Origin: Trinickia dinghuensis
GTDB taxonomy: Bacteria > Pseudomonadota > Gammaproteobacteria > Burkholderiales > Burkholderiaceae
DNA length: 64,000 nt
NCBI RefSeq assembly: GCF_003367175.1
Contig: NZ_QRGA01000006.1
Span: 406,783-470,782, forward strand
Direction: 5' to 3'
Below the pieces are notes generated by a model, which made no database searches, was not told the origin of the DNA, and was given only the letters and a program-made list of their open reading frames with translations. The translations under genes were made by a program, and so were the position numbers. Positions 52,235 through 63,434 of the stretch are shown in pieces; position 1 is the stretch's first letter; each line of letters starts with the position of its first letter.

Positions 52235-52281
52235 AATGAAGCATAACCTGTCCAAGTGGCCAACTTATGCTTAACGGCACA
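52235..52281 (-). other. Right transposon end with two TnsB-like repeats
   Basis: The terminal TAACGGCACA is preceded by a repeat on the minus strand at 52258-52276 (CGTTAAGCATAAGTTGGCC) and by one on the plus strand at 52235-52253 (AATGAAGCATAACCTGTCC). Together with the four left-end copies they form a family. The second right copy is in the opposite orientation to the first, unlike the uniform set in the left end. CCCATCGG precedes both this copy (52225) and the fourth left copy (3095). Confidence 0.8.
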
Positions 52282-52286
52282 ACACT
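52282..52286. repeat. Right 5-bp target-site duplication (ACACT)
   Basis: Matches 2990-2994 and directly follows the inverted terminal repeat. It lies 26-30 bp outside the tRNA CCA. Confidence 0.92.
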
Positions 52287-52311
52287 CTGGACTCTACTGG
52301 AACTCTTTGAA

Positions 52312-52399
52312 TGGTGGGCCGGGTGGGAGTCGAACCCACGGTGTCCTTTCGGAGGCGGATTATGAGTCCGCTGCCTGCAACCAGCACGGCGTCCGGCCC
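52312..52399 (-). tRNA. tRNA with CAU anticodon (Met or Ile2), long variable arm
   Basis: The minus strand folds as a cloverleaf: acceptor GGGCCGG/CCGGCCC, discriminator A and encoded CCA; anticodon stem GCGGA/TCCGC around loop CTCATAA (CAU); T-arm GTGGG/CCCAC with TTCGACT. D-stem GCC/GGC. The variable region is 15 nt (CTCCGAAAGGACACC) and can form a TCC/GGA stem. Position 8 is A rather than the usual T. CAU with loop CTCATAA fits elongator Met or, with lysidine, Ile2; I cannot decide. Its 3' end is the attachment site of the integrase islands and the landmark for the Tn7-like insertion. Confidence 0.85.
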
Positions 52400-52586
52400 G
52401 TCTCGCGCCACGGTTTTGAATACTGCTTACGTGGCCGTGGCGGATGTTGATATCCGCGATGCGATGATACGGCGTTGCATTCAACACTCAACGGCACAGC
52501 ATCGCGGAAAGACTGCGAGTCTATCGGCTAATGCGGCGGCATGCAAACCGCAAAAGCCCAACAAACGAAAAATCAGTAGCGTTCCT

Positions 52587-52617
52587 ACAAAAAAGGCCCG
52601 GTATATGAACCCGGGCC
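52587..52617 (-). terminator. Rho-independent terminator of rpoD
   Basis: On the minus strand GGCCCGG, 9 nt, CCGGGCC is followed by six T, about 30 bp after the rpoD stop. Confidence 0.88.
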
Positions 52618-52645
52618 TCTCTACCACCTAACCGATCCAGCCGAA

Positions 52646-55108
<2,463 letters not shown>

Positions 55109-55227
55109 CGCTATATCGCCTCTGCCGCAGCGCTACTGCTCAGAAAAGACAAATTAAACCGCTGAAAACCTTTTATTATAGCACACACGGCCTAATCCCC
55201 CTTTCGAAGTCGAAGTCTCAGCCACAG

Positions 55228-57114
55228 TCAAAGTCCCAGCCTCCGTTTCATGTCGGCTCGCTGTCGGTTCAGTTCCGTGAATTGCTCGATCTCGTCCGGT
55301 GTGAGCTTCGACTGTCGCGACAGACGCTCCAGTCGCTCGCAGCACGTGTCATAGCGGATTTTCAGAATGGCCGCCTGGAATTCCTCGGCGGCGATACGCT
55401 CGCGCTCTTGCTGCTGCTCGGCCGTCGCGGCGTCTTCCGCGTCGTGCATCAACAAATCGCGTACGTTTTCATCATAGTCCAGAATTTCGTGGAAAATTTC
55501 TTCGAACGTCGCGGCGTTCGCCCCGTTTCGAAGCAGGTCCGACAAGAGACGAAACTCGGCCGTATCGCCCAACGCACGGGCGTGCGTCGCCGCCTCGGCG
55601 AACAGTTCGCCATGGTGGCTCTGATTGAACAGGCTCTCCTCGCTCTCGTCGTCGAGCACCGACACGATCCGCGGATACATCACCAAATTGCGCAACGCCC
55701 GCTCCTCGATACCCGTGACGCGGCGCCGATCCTTGCGCGCGGGCGCCTGCCGGACCGGAGCCGCGATGCGCGTATCGACGTCGCATAATGCGGCCACTTC
55801 CTCGAACGGCACATCCAGCCGATCGGCGAACATGTGCATGATCTGCGCGCGCAGCGCATTGGCGGGCAATGCCTGCAGCAGCGGCTTCGCATCGAACAGC
55901 GCCCGCGCCCGCCCTTCCGGCGTATCGAGTTCCTTGCCGGCCAACACTTCGTTCAGCATGAATTGCGAAAGCGGCAGCGCATGCTCGATCTGCTCCGAAA
56001 ACGCGTCCTTGCCGAATTCCCGGACGTAGCTGTCGGGATCGTGCTCCGTCGGCAGGAACAGGAACCGGATGGTGCGGTTGTCGGCCGCGTGCGGCAAGCA
56101 GGCATCCAGCGCCCGGCGCGCGGCGCGCCGCCCGGCCGCATCGCCGTCGAAGCTGAAAATGACCGTATCCGTCTGCCGCAGCAGCTTTTGCACGTGAATC
56201 GGCGTGCACGCCGTGCCAAGGGTCGCAACGGCATTCGGAAAGCCGAGCTGCGCCAGCGCGACGACGTCCATATACCCTTCCACCACGAGCACCGAGTGCG
56301 CCTCGCGGATCGCCAAGCGCGCCTCGAACAGCCCGTACAGTTCGCTACCCTTGCTAAATAGAGGCGTTTCCGGCGAATTCAAATACTTCGGCTCGCCGCC
56401 GTCGAGCACACGGCCGCCGAAGCCGATCACCTGCCCCTTGACGTTGCGGATCGGGAACATGATCCGCTCGCGGAAGCGGTCGTAGCGGCGCGGCTGGCCT
56501 TGCGCGTCGAGTTTCTCGCTGACGATGACGAGCCCCGCTTCGGCCAGCCCGTCGTTGCGGTAATCGGGGAAAACGGCTTCGAGGTTCTGCCAGCCGTCCG
56601 GTGCGTAGCCGAGCCCGAAACGCGCGGCGATTTCGCCGGTCAGCCCGCGCTTCTTCAGGTACTGGATCGCTTGCGGCGCCCCGCGCAAAGCTTTGCGGTA
56701 GTAATCGCAGGCCGTCTGCATCAGATCGGACAACGCGGCGACGGCCCGGCCATCGGTCTGCGCAAACCGTTCCGAACCCGAGCCCCCCTTCTCGCCGCCG
56801 TAGCCGCCGCGCGTGGGCGACGGCTCCTGCGGCACCGTCAAGCCGGCCGATTGGGCCAGATCGCCCACGGCTTCGGGGAACGAGAGCCCTGCATGCTCCA
56901 TCAAGAAACCGATCGCGGTACCGTGCGCGCCGCAACCGAAGCAGTGATAAAACTGCTTAGTAGGACTAACGGTAAACGAAGGGCTTTTCTCGTTATGGAA
57001 CGGGCACAAGCCCATGAAATTCGCACCGCCCTTTTTGAGCTGGACGTACTTGCCCACCACGTCGACGATGTCGATGCGGTTCAGCAGATCCTGAAGGAAA
57101 GCGGCTGGAATCAC
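55228..57114 (-). CDS. dnaG: DNA primase DnaG
   Basis: 628 aa. N-terminal zinc-binding domain: LCPFHNEKSPSFTVSPTKQF and YHCFGCGAHG. Catalytic core begins GLTGEIAARFGLGYAPDGWQ, with TOPRIM motifs SVLVVEGYMDVVALAQLG and VIFSFDGDAAGRRAA. The C-terminal helicase-binding region spans about 470-628. Synthesises RNA primers at the replication fork with DnaB. Same strand as rpoD, in the classical macromolecular-synthesis order rpsU-(yqeY)-dnaG-rpoD. Confidence 0.98.
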   Translation of the reverse strand: MIPAAFLQDLLNRIDIVDVVGKYVQLKKGGANFMGLCPFHNEKSPSFTVSPTKQFYHCFGCGAHGTAIGFLMEHAGLSFPEAVGDLAQSAGLTVPQEPSPTRGGYGGEKGGSGSERFAQTDGRAVAALSDLMQTACDYYRKALRGAPQAIQYLKKRGLTGEIAARFGLGYAPDGWQNLEAVFPDYRNDGLAEAGLVIVSEKLDAQGQPRRYDRFRERIMFPIRNVKGQVIGFGGRVLDGGEPKYLNSPETPLFSKGSELYGLFEARLAIREAHSVLVVEGYMDVVALAQLGFPNAVATLGTACTPIHVQKLLRQTDTVIFSFDGDAAGRRAARRALDACLPHAADNRTIRFLFLPTEHDPDSYVREFGKDAFSEQIEHALPLSQFMLNEVLAGKELDTPEGRARALFDAKPLLQALPANALRAQIMHMFADRLDVPFEEVAALCDVDTRIAAPVRQAPARKDRRRVTGIEERALRNLVMYPRIVSVLDDESEESLFNQSHHGELFAEAATHARALGDTAEFRLLSDLLRNGANAATFEEIFHEILDYDENVRDLLMHDAEDAATAEQQQERERIAAEEFQAAILKIRYDTCCERLERLSRQSKLTPDEIEQFTELNRQRADMKRRLGL

Positions 57115-57195
57115 GAGCGATTTGAGGAAACCGCGCTCACGCGAGCCCGTGCGCCAGGCATATGCACCGGCGACACCCCCGCGTGACGCACGCGA

Positions 57196-57642
57196 TTACT
57201 TGGCCAACGCTGCTTTCACGAGCGCGGACACCGCCGTCATGTCGGCACGGCCCGCCAGCTTGCTTTTGAGCGCCGCCATGACCTTGCCCATGTCCTGCGG
57301 GCCCGTCGCGCCCATCTCGGCCACGGTGGCCTGCACCTGCTCGGCGATCTCCGCTTCCGATAGTTGCGCCGGCATATAACCGGTCAGCACTTCAAGTTCG
57401 GCACGTTCCTGATCGACGAGATCGGTACGGCCGGCCGCTTCGAATTGGCTGATCGAGTCCTTGCGCTGCTTGATCATTTTGTCGATGACGGCCGTGATGG
57501 CGGCATCGTCGAGCGTGATGCGTTCGTCGACTTCACGTTGCTTGATGGCGGCCAGCAGCAAACGAACCGTGGCAAGACGGCCCGTTTCGCGCGCACGCAT
57601 TGCAGCTTTCATGTCGTCGTTGATGCGATCTTTGAGACTCAT
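57196..57642 (-). CDS. YqeY/GatB-tail family protein
   Basis: 148 aa: MSLKDRINDDMKAAMRARET, GRLATVRLLLAAIKQREVDE, EVLTGYMPAQLSEAEIAEQV, KVMAALKSKLAGRADMTAVS. This is the full-length stand-alone form of the helical GatB C-terminal (tRNA-binding) domain, often encoded between rpsU and dnaG. Probably assists tRNA amidotransferase-like or translation functions; precise role unsettled. Confidence 0.93.
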   Translation of the reverse strand: MSLKDRINDDMKAAMRARETGRLATVRLLLAAIKQREVDERITLDDAAITAVIDKMIKQRKDSISQFEAAGRTDLVDQERAELEVLTGYMPAQLSEAEIAEQVQATVAEMGATGPQDMGKVMAALKSKLAGRADMTAVSALVKAALAK

Positions 57643-57730
57643 CTTTCACCCGAATACAAGAAAAACAAGAAGAGAACAAAACTACTGAACTGAACTGAAT
57701 GGGACAACGATCTCGCATGGCGCTGAGCGC

Positions 57731-57765
57731 AAAAACCCGCTTGGGATGCTTCCTCAAGCGGGTTT
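57731..57765 (-). terminator. Terminator downstream of rpsU
   Basis: On the minus strand AACCCGCTTG, 11 nt, CAAGCGGGTT followed by T-rich sequence. It separates rpsU from the yqeY-dnaG-rpoD genes, permitting separate expression levels. Confidence 0.85.
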
Positions 57766-57809
57766 CGCGCAAGCCGCCCGTGCAAACGACCGCGGCCGGC
57801 GCCGGGGTA

Positions 57810-58022
57810 TCAATAGAATTTTTTGGGGAGCATTTGGCTGCGCAGGCGCTTGAAGTGGCGCTTCACGGCAGCAGCCTTCTTGCGCTTGCGCTCCGCAGTC
57901 GGCTTTTCGAAGAACTCGCGCGCGCGAAGCTCGGTCAGCAGACCGTTCTTCTCGATCGTGCGCTTGAAGCGGCGCATGGCGACTTCGAAGGGCTCGTTCT
58001 CTTTAACGCGGATGATCGTCAT
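57810..58022 (-). CDS. rpsU: 30S ribosomal protein S21
   Basis: 70 aa: [60 protein letters not shown]. Complete and of normal length. S21 helps mRNA binding during initiation on the small subunit. Confidence 0.98.
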   Translation of the reverse strand: MTIIRVKENEPFEVAMRRFKRTIEKNGLLTELRAREFFEKPTAERKRKKAAAVKRHFKRLRSQMLPKKFY

Positions 58023-58090
58023 GTTTCCAAACGAAAATTCCCAAAGGTTCGGGAGTATAGCAGACCTTCTTCACATTTACACGAAAGTTG

Positions 58091-59311
58091 TCAAGCACTA
58101 TGTGTAAATTCGAAGGCCGCTTCGCCCGCCGCCACACCGGCCGCCCAAGCCCATTGAAAATTGTAGCCGCCGAGCCAGCCCGTGACGTCCACCGCCTCTC
58201 CGATGAAGTACAGCCCAGGCACGCGCATGCTCATCATCGTCGTCGACGACAGCTCCTTCGTATCGACGCCGCCCTTCGTGACCTCCGCCTTGCGATACCC
58301 CTCGGTCCCGGACGGTGTCAGCGTCCAGCGCGAAAACGCCTCGCCGAGGCGGCGCAACGTTTTATCTGATAAATCGGCCAGACGCGCCTCCGTCGAAACG
58401 TCGTGCGCTTCGAGCCACGCATCGGCCAAGCGAGCGGGCATCCACTGCGCAAGCAGATTGCCGATTTGCCGCTTGGTCCCGTTCGATTTGCCTTCGAGCA
58501 ACTCAGCGGCGGCATCGCGGCCGGGCAGCAGATCGATCACGATTGGATCCCCGCTCTGCCAGTAAGTCGAGATCTGCAGCACGCCGGGGCCGGACAGCCC
58601 TCGGTGCGTGAACAGCAAGTCCTCGACGAACGAGCCCTGCGCGCGCTTTTGCCCGGTCGCCACCTCGACTTCGAGCGACACGCCGGCCAGCGTCGAGAAC
58701 GGCGACCATTCATCGGATGAAAACGTCAACGGCACGAGCGCCGGCCGCATATCGACGAGCTTGTGTCCAAATTGCTTGGCAACACGGTAGGCGAAGTCCG
58801 TGGCGCCGATCTTGGGGATCGAGAGCCCGCCGGTCGCGATAACGAGCGCCTGTGCGGCGATTTCACCCGCATTCGTGTCGAGCGAAAAGCTTCCGGCCTC
58901 GCTGCGGCGCACCCCCTCCACGGCAACGGGGCGCCGCCAGGCAATGCGCCCGGCATCGCACTCGGCCTTCAGCATGTCGATGATCGATTCGCTCGAGTGA
59001 TCGCAGAACAGTTGCCCGCGATGCTTCTCGTGCCACGTGACGCGATGGGCCTTCAATAGCGCGAGAAAATCGCGCGGCGTATAGCGTGCGAGCGCCGAAC
59101 GGCAAAAATGGGGATTGGCCGAGATGTAGTTCGCGGGGCCGGCCTGCAGGTTCGTGAAGTTGCAGCGCCCGCCGCCTGAAATGCGGATTTTCTCGGCTAG
59201 GCGCGGCGCATGATCGATCAGGACGACGCGCGCCCCGCGCTGTCCGGCGACGGCCGCGCACATCATGCCGGCGGCGCCCGCGCCGATGACGGCGATGTCA
59301 AAAGATTCCAT
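58091..59311 (-). CDS. HI0933/BaiN-family FAD-dependent oxidoreductase
   Basis: 406 aa from ATG 59311 (MESFDIAVIGAGAAGMM); an ATG three codons upstream is an alternative. The Rossmann FAD motif GAGAAG is at residues 10-15, then KIRISGGGRCNFTNLQAG, the family signature. It ends with GLYFIGEAVDVTGWLGGYNF and QWAWAAGVAAGEA. Members are flavoproteins annotated as aminoacetone oxidase or putative dehydrogenase; physiological substrate not established. Confidence 0.93.
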   Translation of the reverse strand: MESFDIAVIGAGAAGMMCAAVAGQRGARVVLIDHAPRLAEKIRISGGGRCNFTNLQAGPANYISANPHFCRSALARYTPRDFLALLKAHRVTWHEKHRGQLFCDHSSESIIDMLKAECDAGRIAWRRPVAVEGVRRSEAGSFSLDTNAGEIAAQALVIATGGLSIPKIGATDFAYRVAKQFGHKLVDMRPALVPLTFSSDEWSPFSTLAGVSLEVEVATGQKRAQGSFVEDLLFTHRGLSGPGVLQISTYWQSGDPIVIDLLPGRDAAAELLEGKSNGTKRQIGNLLAQWMPARLADAWLEAHDVSTEARLADLSDKTLRRLGEAFSRWTLTPSGTEGYRKAEVTKGGVDTKELSSTTMMSMRVPGLYFIGEAVDVTGWLGGYNFQWAWAAGVAAGEAAFEFTHSA

Positions 59312-59425
59312 GGCGCGCATTCTACCTGCGCGGGCGGCTTCGCTTGAGGCGCACTGCTATACTTTTACGTTTCCCACGCATTCCATGCGGTATCGGCCAA
59401 ACGCCGGCCGCGGTCACCTACCCCT

Positions 59426-60451
59426 ATGCTCGCTCTCGGCATCGAAAGCTCGTGCGACGAAACCGGGCTCGCGCTCTACGACACCGAGCGCGGCCTGCTC
59501 GCCCATGCGCTGCATTCGCAAATCGCGATGCACCGCGAATACGGCGGCGTCGTTCCCGAACTCGCCTCGCGCGATCACATTCGCCGAGCCCTGCCGTTGC
59601 TCGAAGATGTCCTCGCGCGTTCGAACGCGTCGCGCGAAGACATCGATGCGATTGCGTTCACGCAGGGCCCGGGGCTGGCGGGGGCATTGCTCGTCGGCGC
59701 CAGCATCGCGAATGCACTGGCGATGGCGTGGGACAAGCCGACCGTCGGCATCCATCATCTCGAGGGCCATCTGCTCTCGCCGTTGCTCGTCGATGAGCCG
59801 CCGCCGTTTCCGTTCGTCGCGCTGCTCGTATCGGGTGGCCATACGCAGCTCATGCGCGTCGCCGATGTCGGCGAGTACGAGACGCTCGGAGAAACGCTCG
59901 ACGATGCAGCTGGCGAAGCGTTCGACAAGACGGCCAAGCTGCTGGGCCTCGGCTATCCGGGCGGGCCCGAGGTTTCTCGGCTCGCCGAATTCGGCACGCC
60001 GGGCACCTTTACGCTGCCGCGGCCGATGCTGCACTCGGGCAATCTCGATTTCAGCTTCAGCGGGCTGAAAACGGCTGTCCTAACGCACACGAAGCAACTC
60101 GGGGCCAACGTCTGCGAGCAAGAGAAAGCCGATTTGGCGCGCGGGTTCGTCGATGCGGCCGTGGAAGTGCTCGTCGCGAAATCGCTGGCCGCGCTGAAGA
60201 AGACACGGTTGAAGCGTCTCGTGGTGGCCGGCGGCGTAGGCGCGAATCGGCAACTGAGGGAAGCGCTGTCCGCCGCCGCAAACAAGCGCGGCTTCGACGT
60301 ACATTACCCTGATCTTTCGCTGTGCACCGACAACGGCGCGATGATCGCGCTGGCCGGCGCATTGCGGCTCCAGCGCTGGCCCGAGCAGGCCAACAAGGAT
60401 TACGCGTTCACGGTCAAGCCGCGCTGGGATTTGTCGTCGCTCGCGCGATAA
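59426..60451 (+). CDS. tsaD: tRNA N6-adenosine threonylcarbamoyltransferase TsaD
   Basis: 341 aa: [20 protein letters not shown], metal-binding HIRRALP-type motif and [12 protein letters not shown], nucleotide loop [14 protein letters not shown], and [17 protein letters not shown] near the C-terminus with [12 protein letters not shown]. Transfers the threonylcarbamoyl group to A37 of ANN-decoding tRNAs with TsaB/TsaE. Convergent with folE2. Confidence 0.98.
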   Translation: MLALGIESSCDETGLALYDTERGLLAHALHSQIAMHREYGGVVPELASRDHIRRALPLLEDVLARSNASREDIDAIAFTQGPGLAGALLVGASIANALAMAWDKPTVGIHHLEGHLLSPLLVDEPPPFPFVALLVSGGHTQLMRVADVGEYETLGETLDDAAGEAFDKTAKLLGLGYPGGPEVSRLAEFGTPGTFTLPRPMLHSGNLDFSFSGLKTAVLTHTKQLGANVCEQEKADLARGFVDAAVEVLVAKSLAALKKTRLKRLVVAGGVGANRQLREALSAAANKRGFDVHYPDLSLCTDNGAMIALAGALRLQRWPEQANKDYAFTVKPRWDLSSLAR

Positions 60452-60484
60452 GCGGAGCGACGGACGGTCTAATCTCGCAGGCTA

Positions 60485-61303
60485 TCAAGCGGCTGCAGCC
60501 GCAGTGCGCTTATCGTGCTCGATAACGGCATAGGCGCTGTGGTTGTGAATCGATTCGAAGTTCTCCGCTTCGAGCACGTATGACACGATGCGCTCGTCTT
60601 CGTTGAGACGCTGCGCCACATCGCGCACGAGATCTTCGACGAACTTCGGATTCTCGTAGGCACGCTCCGTCACGAACTTCTCGTCGGGACGCTTGAGCAA
60701 GCCCCACAATTCGCACGATGCCTCTTCCTCGGCCATGCGGATCAAGTCTTCCACCGGCAGATCGGCAAGCAACTCGACCTCGATCGTCACATGCGAGCGC
60801 TGATTGTGCGCACCGTATTGGGAGATCTCCTTCGAACACGGGCACAGGCTCGTCACGGGCACCAGGACACGCATGAACGTGCGAACCTCGCCGTTGCGCG
60901 ATTGCCCCTTCAACGTCACCTCGTAATCGAGCAAGCTCGATACGCCCGAAACCGGCGCGACCTTGGGCACGAAGTACGGGAACGTCACTTCGATGCGGCC
61001 GCCCGTCGCTTCGAGCTTGTCGAGCATCTCGGCCAGCAGCTTGCGAAACGTGGCCGGCTCGAGCGGCGCCTTGTTCCCCTCGAGCAGCGCGACGAAGCGC
61101 GACATGTGCGTGCCTTTCTGATGAGCGGGCAAGTGCACGTCGAGGCTCCACGTCCCCACCGTCGGCTGCACTTCGCCGCTCGCGTTGCGCACCGTCAACG
61201 GATGACGCACGCCCTTGACCCCAACGCGCTGAATCGGAATCTGCCGCGTGTCGACCGTGCTTTGCACGTCAGGCATCACGAAGGCGGGGTTCATTTGGTT
61301 CAT
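60485..61303 (-). CDS. folE2: GTP cyclohydrolase FolE2 (type IB)
   Basis: 272 aa. Family motifs: [19 protein letters not shown] near the N-terminus, [13 protein letters not shown] with metal-ligand His, and [20 protein letters not shown] with the conserved catalytic Cys, followed by HVTIEVE. Makes dihydroneopterin triphosphate for folate; FolE2 works with metals other than zinc. Complete and normal in length. Confidence 0.97.
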   Translation of the reverse strand: MNQMNPAFVMPDVQSTVDTRQIPIQRVGVKGVRHPLTVRNASGEVQPTVGTWSLDVHLPAHQKGTHMSRFVALLEGNKAPLEPATFRKLLAEMLDKLEATGGRIEVTFPYFVPKVAPVSGVSSLLDYEVTLKGQSRNGEVRTFMRVLVPVTSLCPCSKEISQYGAHNQRSHVTIEVELLADLPVEDLIRMAEEEASCELWGLLKRPDEKFVTERAYENPKFVEDLVRDVAQRLNEDERIVSYVLEAENFESIHNHSAYAVIEHDKRTAAAAA

Positions 61304-61375
61304 CGTTGTTATGTCCTAGTGGGCGCAGCTGAGAGGCCGGCAAGCAAAAGCCGGCGCGAGAGGCGCGCCAATAAA

Positions 61376-61398
61376 CGAAAAATGGGCCCGAAGGCCCA
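61376..61398 (-). terminator. Terminator downstream of dxs
   Basis: On the minus strand TGGGCC-TTCG-GGCCCA then TTTTT, a compact hairpin with a stable UUCG-type tetraloop, about 55 bp after the dxs stop. It lies between dxs and folE2, which face the same way. Confidence 0.88.
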
Positions 61399-61452
61399 TG
61401 CATGCATCTAAGCATCCAATCATGGGCGGCCGCCTGAGCGGCCAGCCCGGGA

Positions 61453-63351
61453 TCAGGCGACGCGCTGCGCCGCGAGCTTGGCCGCCGGCTCGAGAAAGCG
61501 CGTGCGAATCGACTTTTCGATGCCCGCGCCGTCAAGGCCGCATTCCGCCAACAGCTTGGCCGGATCGCCATGATCGATGAAGGTGTCAGGGAGGCCCAAT
61601 TGTAGTACGGGACGAACAACCCCATTGGCAAGCAGGGATTCGACGCAAGCAGAGCCCGCGCCACCCATGACGCAGCCTTCCTCGACCGTGACGAGGAAAT
61701 CGTGCGTTTGCGCAAGCTCGCGCACGAGATCGGCATCGATCGGCTTCACGAACCGCATGTTGGCCACCGTGGCGTCGAGCCCCTCGGCCGCGGCCAGCGT
61801 CGGCGCGACCATCGTGCCGAACGCCAGGATCGCAATGCGGCTGCCCTTGGGGGCCGTCGATTCACGGCGAACCTCGCCTTTGCCCACCGGCAGCGCCGTC
61901 ATCTGCTTGACCGTGGCCACGCCCGTGCCCGCGCCGCGCGGATAACGCACGGACGTCGGATTCGGCTGCTGCAGTGCCGTATACAGCATTTGACGGCACT
62001 CGTTTTCATCGGCCGGCACCATCACCGTCATGTTCGGGATGCAGCGCAGGAAGGCGATATCGTACGCGCCGGCATGCGTTGCACCGTCCGCACCGACGAG
62101 GCCCGAGCGGTCGATCGCGAAGACGACGGGCAGGTTCTGCAATGCCACATCGTGAATCAATTGATCGTACGCACGCTGCAGGAACGTCGAATAGATCGCG
62201 ACGACGGGCTTCATCCCTTCGGCCGCGATGCCGCCCGCGAACGTCACCGCGTGCTGCTCGGCGATGCCAACGTCGTAGTAGCGATCCGGGAAGCGCTTCT
62301 CGAACTCGACCATGCCGGAGCCTTCGCGCATGGCCGGCGTGATGCCGACGACGCTCGAATCGAATTCGGCCGCATCGCACAGCCACTCGCCGAATACCTG
62401 CGTGTACGTCTTCTTCGAAGGCGTCGTGCTCGGCTTGATACCCTCGGCCGGGTTGAACTTGCCGGGGCCGTGATAAAGCACCGGATCGGCTTCGGCGAGC
62501 TTGTAGCCTTGGCCCTTTTTCGTGACGACGTGCAGGAATTGCGGGCCGCGCAATTCGCGGATGTTTTGCAGCGTCGGAATCAGCGAATCGAGATCGTGAC
62601 CGTCGATCGGTCCGATGTAATTGAAGCCGAATTCCTCGAACAACGTAGCCGGCACGACCATGCCCTTCGCGTGCTCTTCGAGCTTGCGAGCCAGTTCGAG
62701 CATCGGCGGCGCGACGCGCAGCACGCGCTCGACGCCCGCGCGGGCGGCCGCGTAGAACCGCCCCGACATCAACCGGGCCAGATGGCGATTGAGCGCGCCC
62801 ACGGGCGGCGAAATCGACATGTCGTTGTCGTTGAGGATGACGAGCAGGGGCACGTCGTCGCACACGCCCGCATTGTTCATCGCCTCGAAGGCCATGCCGG
62901 CCGTCATCGCACCGTCGCCGATCACGGCGATGGAGAAACGGTCGATGCCTTCGAGCTTGCTCGCGATCGCCATGCCCAGCGCGGCCGAGATCGACGTGCT
63001 GGAGTGAGCCGTGCCGAACGTGTCGTACTGCGACTCGGAGCGGCGCGGGAAGCCCGAGATACCGCCGCGTTGACGCAGCGACGGCATGCGGTCGCGGCGC
63101 CCGGTCAGAATCTTGTGAGGATAGGTTTGGTGGCCGACATCCCAAACGATCCGATCGTGCGGCGTATCGAATACGTAGTGCAAGGCGATCGTCAGCTCGA
63201 CGGTGCCGAGATTCGACGACAGATGCCCGCCCGTCTGCGACACGCTGTCGAGCACGAATGCGCGCAACTCGTCGGCAAGCGGATTCAATTGACGGCGGTC
63301 TAGGCGGCGCAAATCCGCCGGGTCGTCGATGGTTTTCAACAAGTCGTACAT
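61453..63351 (-). CDS. dxs: 1-deoxy-D-xylulose-5-phosphate synthase
   Basis: 632 aa. Thiamine-diphosphate motif [38 protein letters not shown] with [14 protein letters not shown], and transketolase-like pyrimidine domain [14 protein letters not shown]. First enzyme of the MEP pathway (pyruvate plus glyceraldehyde 3-phosphate to DXP), beside the prenyl synthase ispA as in many proteobacteria. Confidence 0.98.
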   Translation of the reverse strand: MYDLLKTIDDPADLRRLDRRQLNPLADELRAFVLDSVSQTGGHLSSNLGTVELTIALHYVFDTPHDRIVWDVGHQTYPHKILTGRRDRMPSLRQRGGISGFPRRSESQYDTFGTAHSSTSISAALGMAIASKLEGIDRFSIAVIGDGAMTAGMAFEAMNNAGVCDDVPLLVILNDNDMSISPPVGALNRHLARLMSGRFYAAARAGVERVLRVAPPMLELARKLEEHAKGMVVPATLFEEFGFNYIGPIDGHDLDSLIPTLQNIRELRGPQFLHVVTKKGQGYKLAEADPVLYHGPGKFNPAEGIKPSTTPSKKTYTQVFGEWLCDAAEFDSSVVGITPAMREGSGMVEFEKRFPDRYYDVGIAEQHAVTFAGGIAAEGMKPVVAIYSTFLQRAYDQLIHDVALQNLPVVFAIDRSGLVGADGATHAGAYDIAFLRCIPNMTVMVPADENECRQMLYTALQQPNPTSVRYPRGAGTGVATVKQMTALPVGKGEVRRESTAPKGSRIAILAFGTMVAPTLAAAEGLDATVANMRFVKPIDADLVRELAQTHDFLVTVEEGCVMGGAGSACVESLLANGVVRPVLQLGLPDTFIDHGDPAKLLAECGLDGAGIEKSIRTRFLEPAAKLAAQRVA

Positions 63352-63434
63352 CGTCGTTCCATTGTAGGAAAAGTTACGCGCCCACTTTTTTCTCGCGCTT
63401 CTCGAGGCCTATCGCGCGGTAGCGGGCTTCGCGT

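Larger units (their letters stand above)
2995..52281. mobile_element. 49.3-kb Tn7-like transposon inserted beside the CAU tRNA
   Basis: The ends are perfect 10-bp inverted repeats: TGTGCCGTTA at 2995-3004 and TAACGGCACA at 52272-52281. ACACT duplications flank both. Related 19-bp repeats lie just inside each end. The right end encodes a TnsA-TnsB fusion, TnsC and TniQ, the minimum set for cut-and-paste Tn7-like transposition. The insertion point is 25-30 bp outside the tRNA CCA end, comparable to Tn7 inserting about 25 bp beyond glmS. The element split the older tRNA-att/integrase junction: the left flank is the integrase arm and the right flank is the tRNA. The cargo comprises about 38 genes dominated by conflict-related families plus an iteron replicon. 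Confidence 0.93.

Noticed and set aside
2995-52281. Integrative conjugative element
   Set aside because: No relaxase, type IV coupling protein or mating-pair genes are present; the ends and transposition genes are Tn7-like.
61702-63303. 533-codon open frame on the plus strand opposite dxs
   Set aside because: Antisense shadow of dxs; Arg/His-rich, no motif and no ribosome site of its own.
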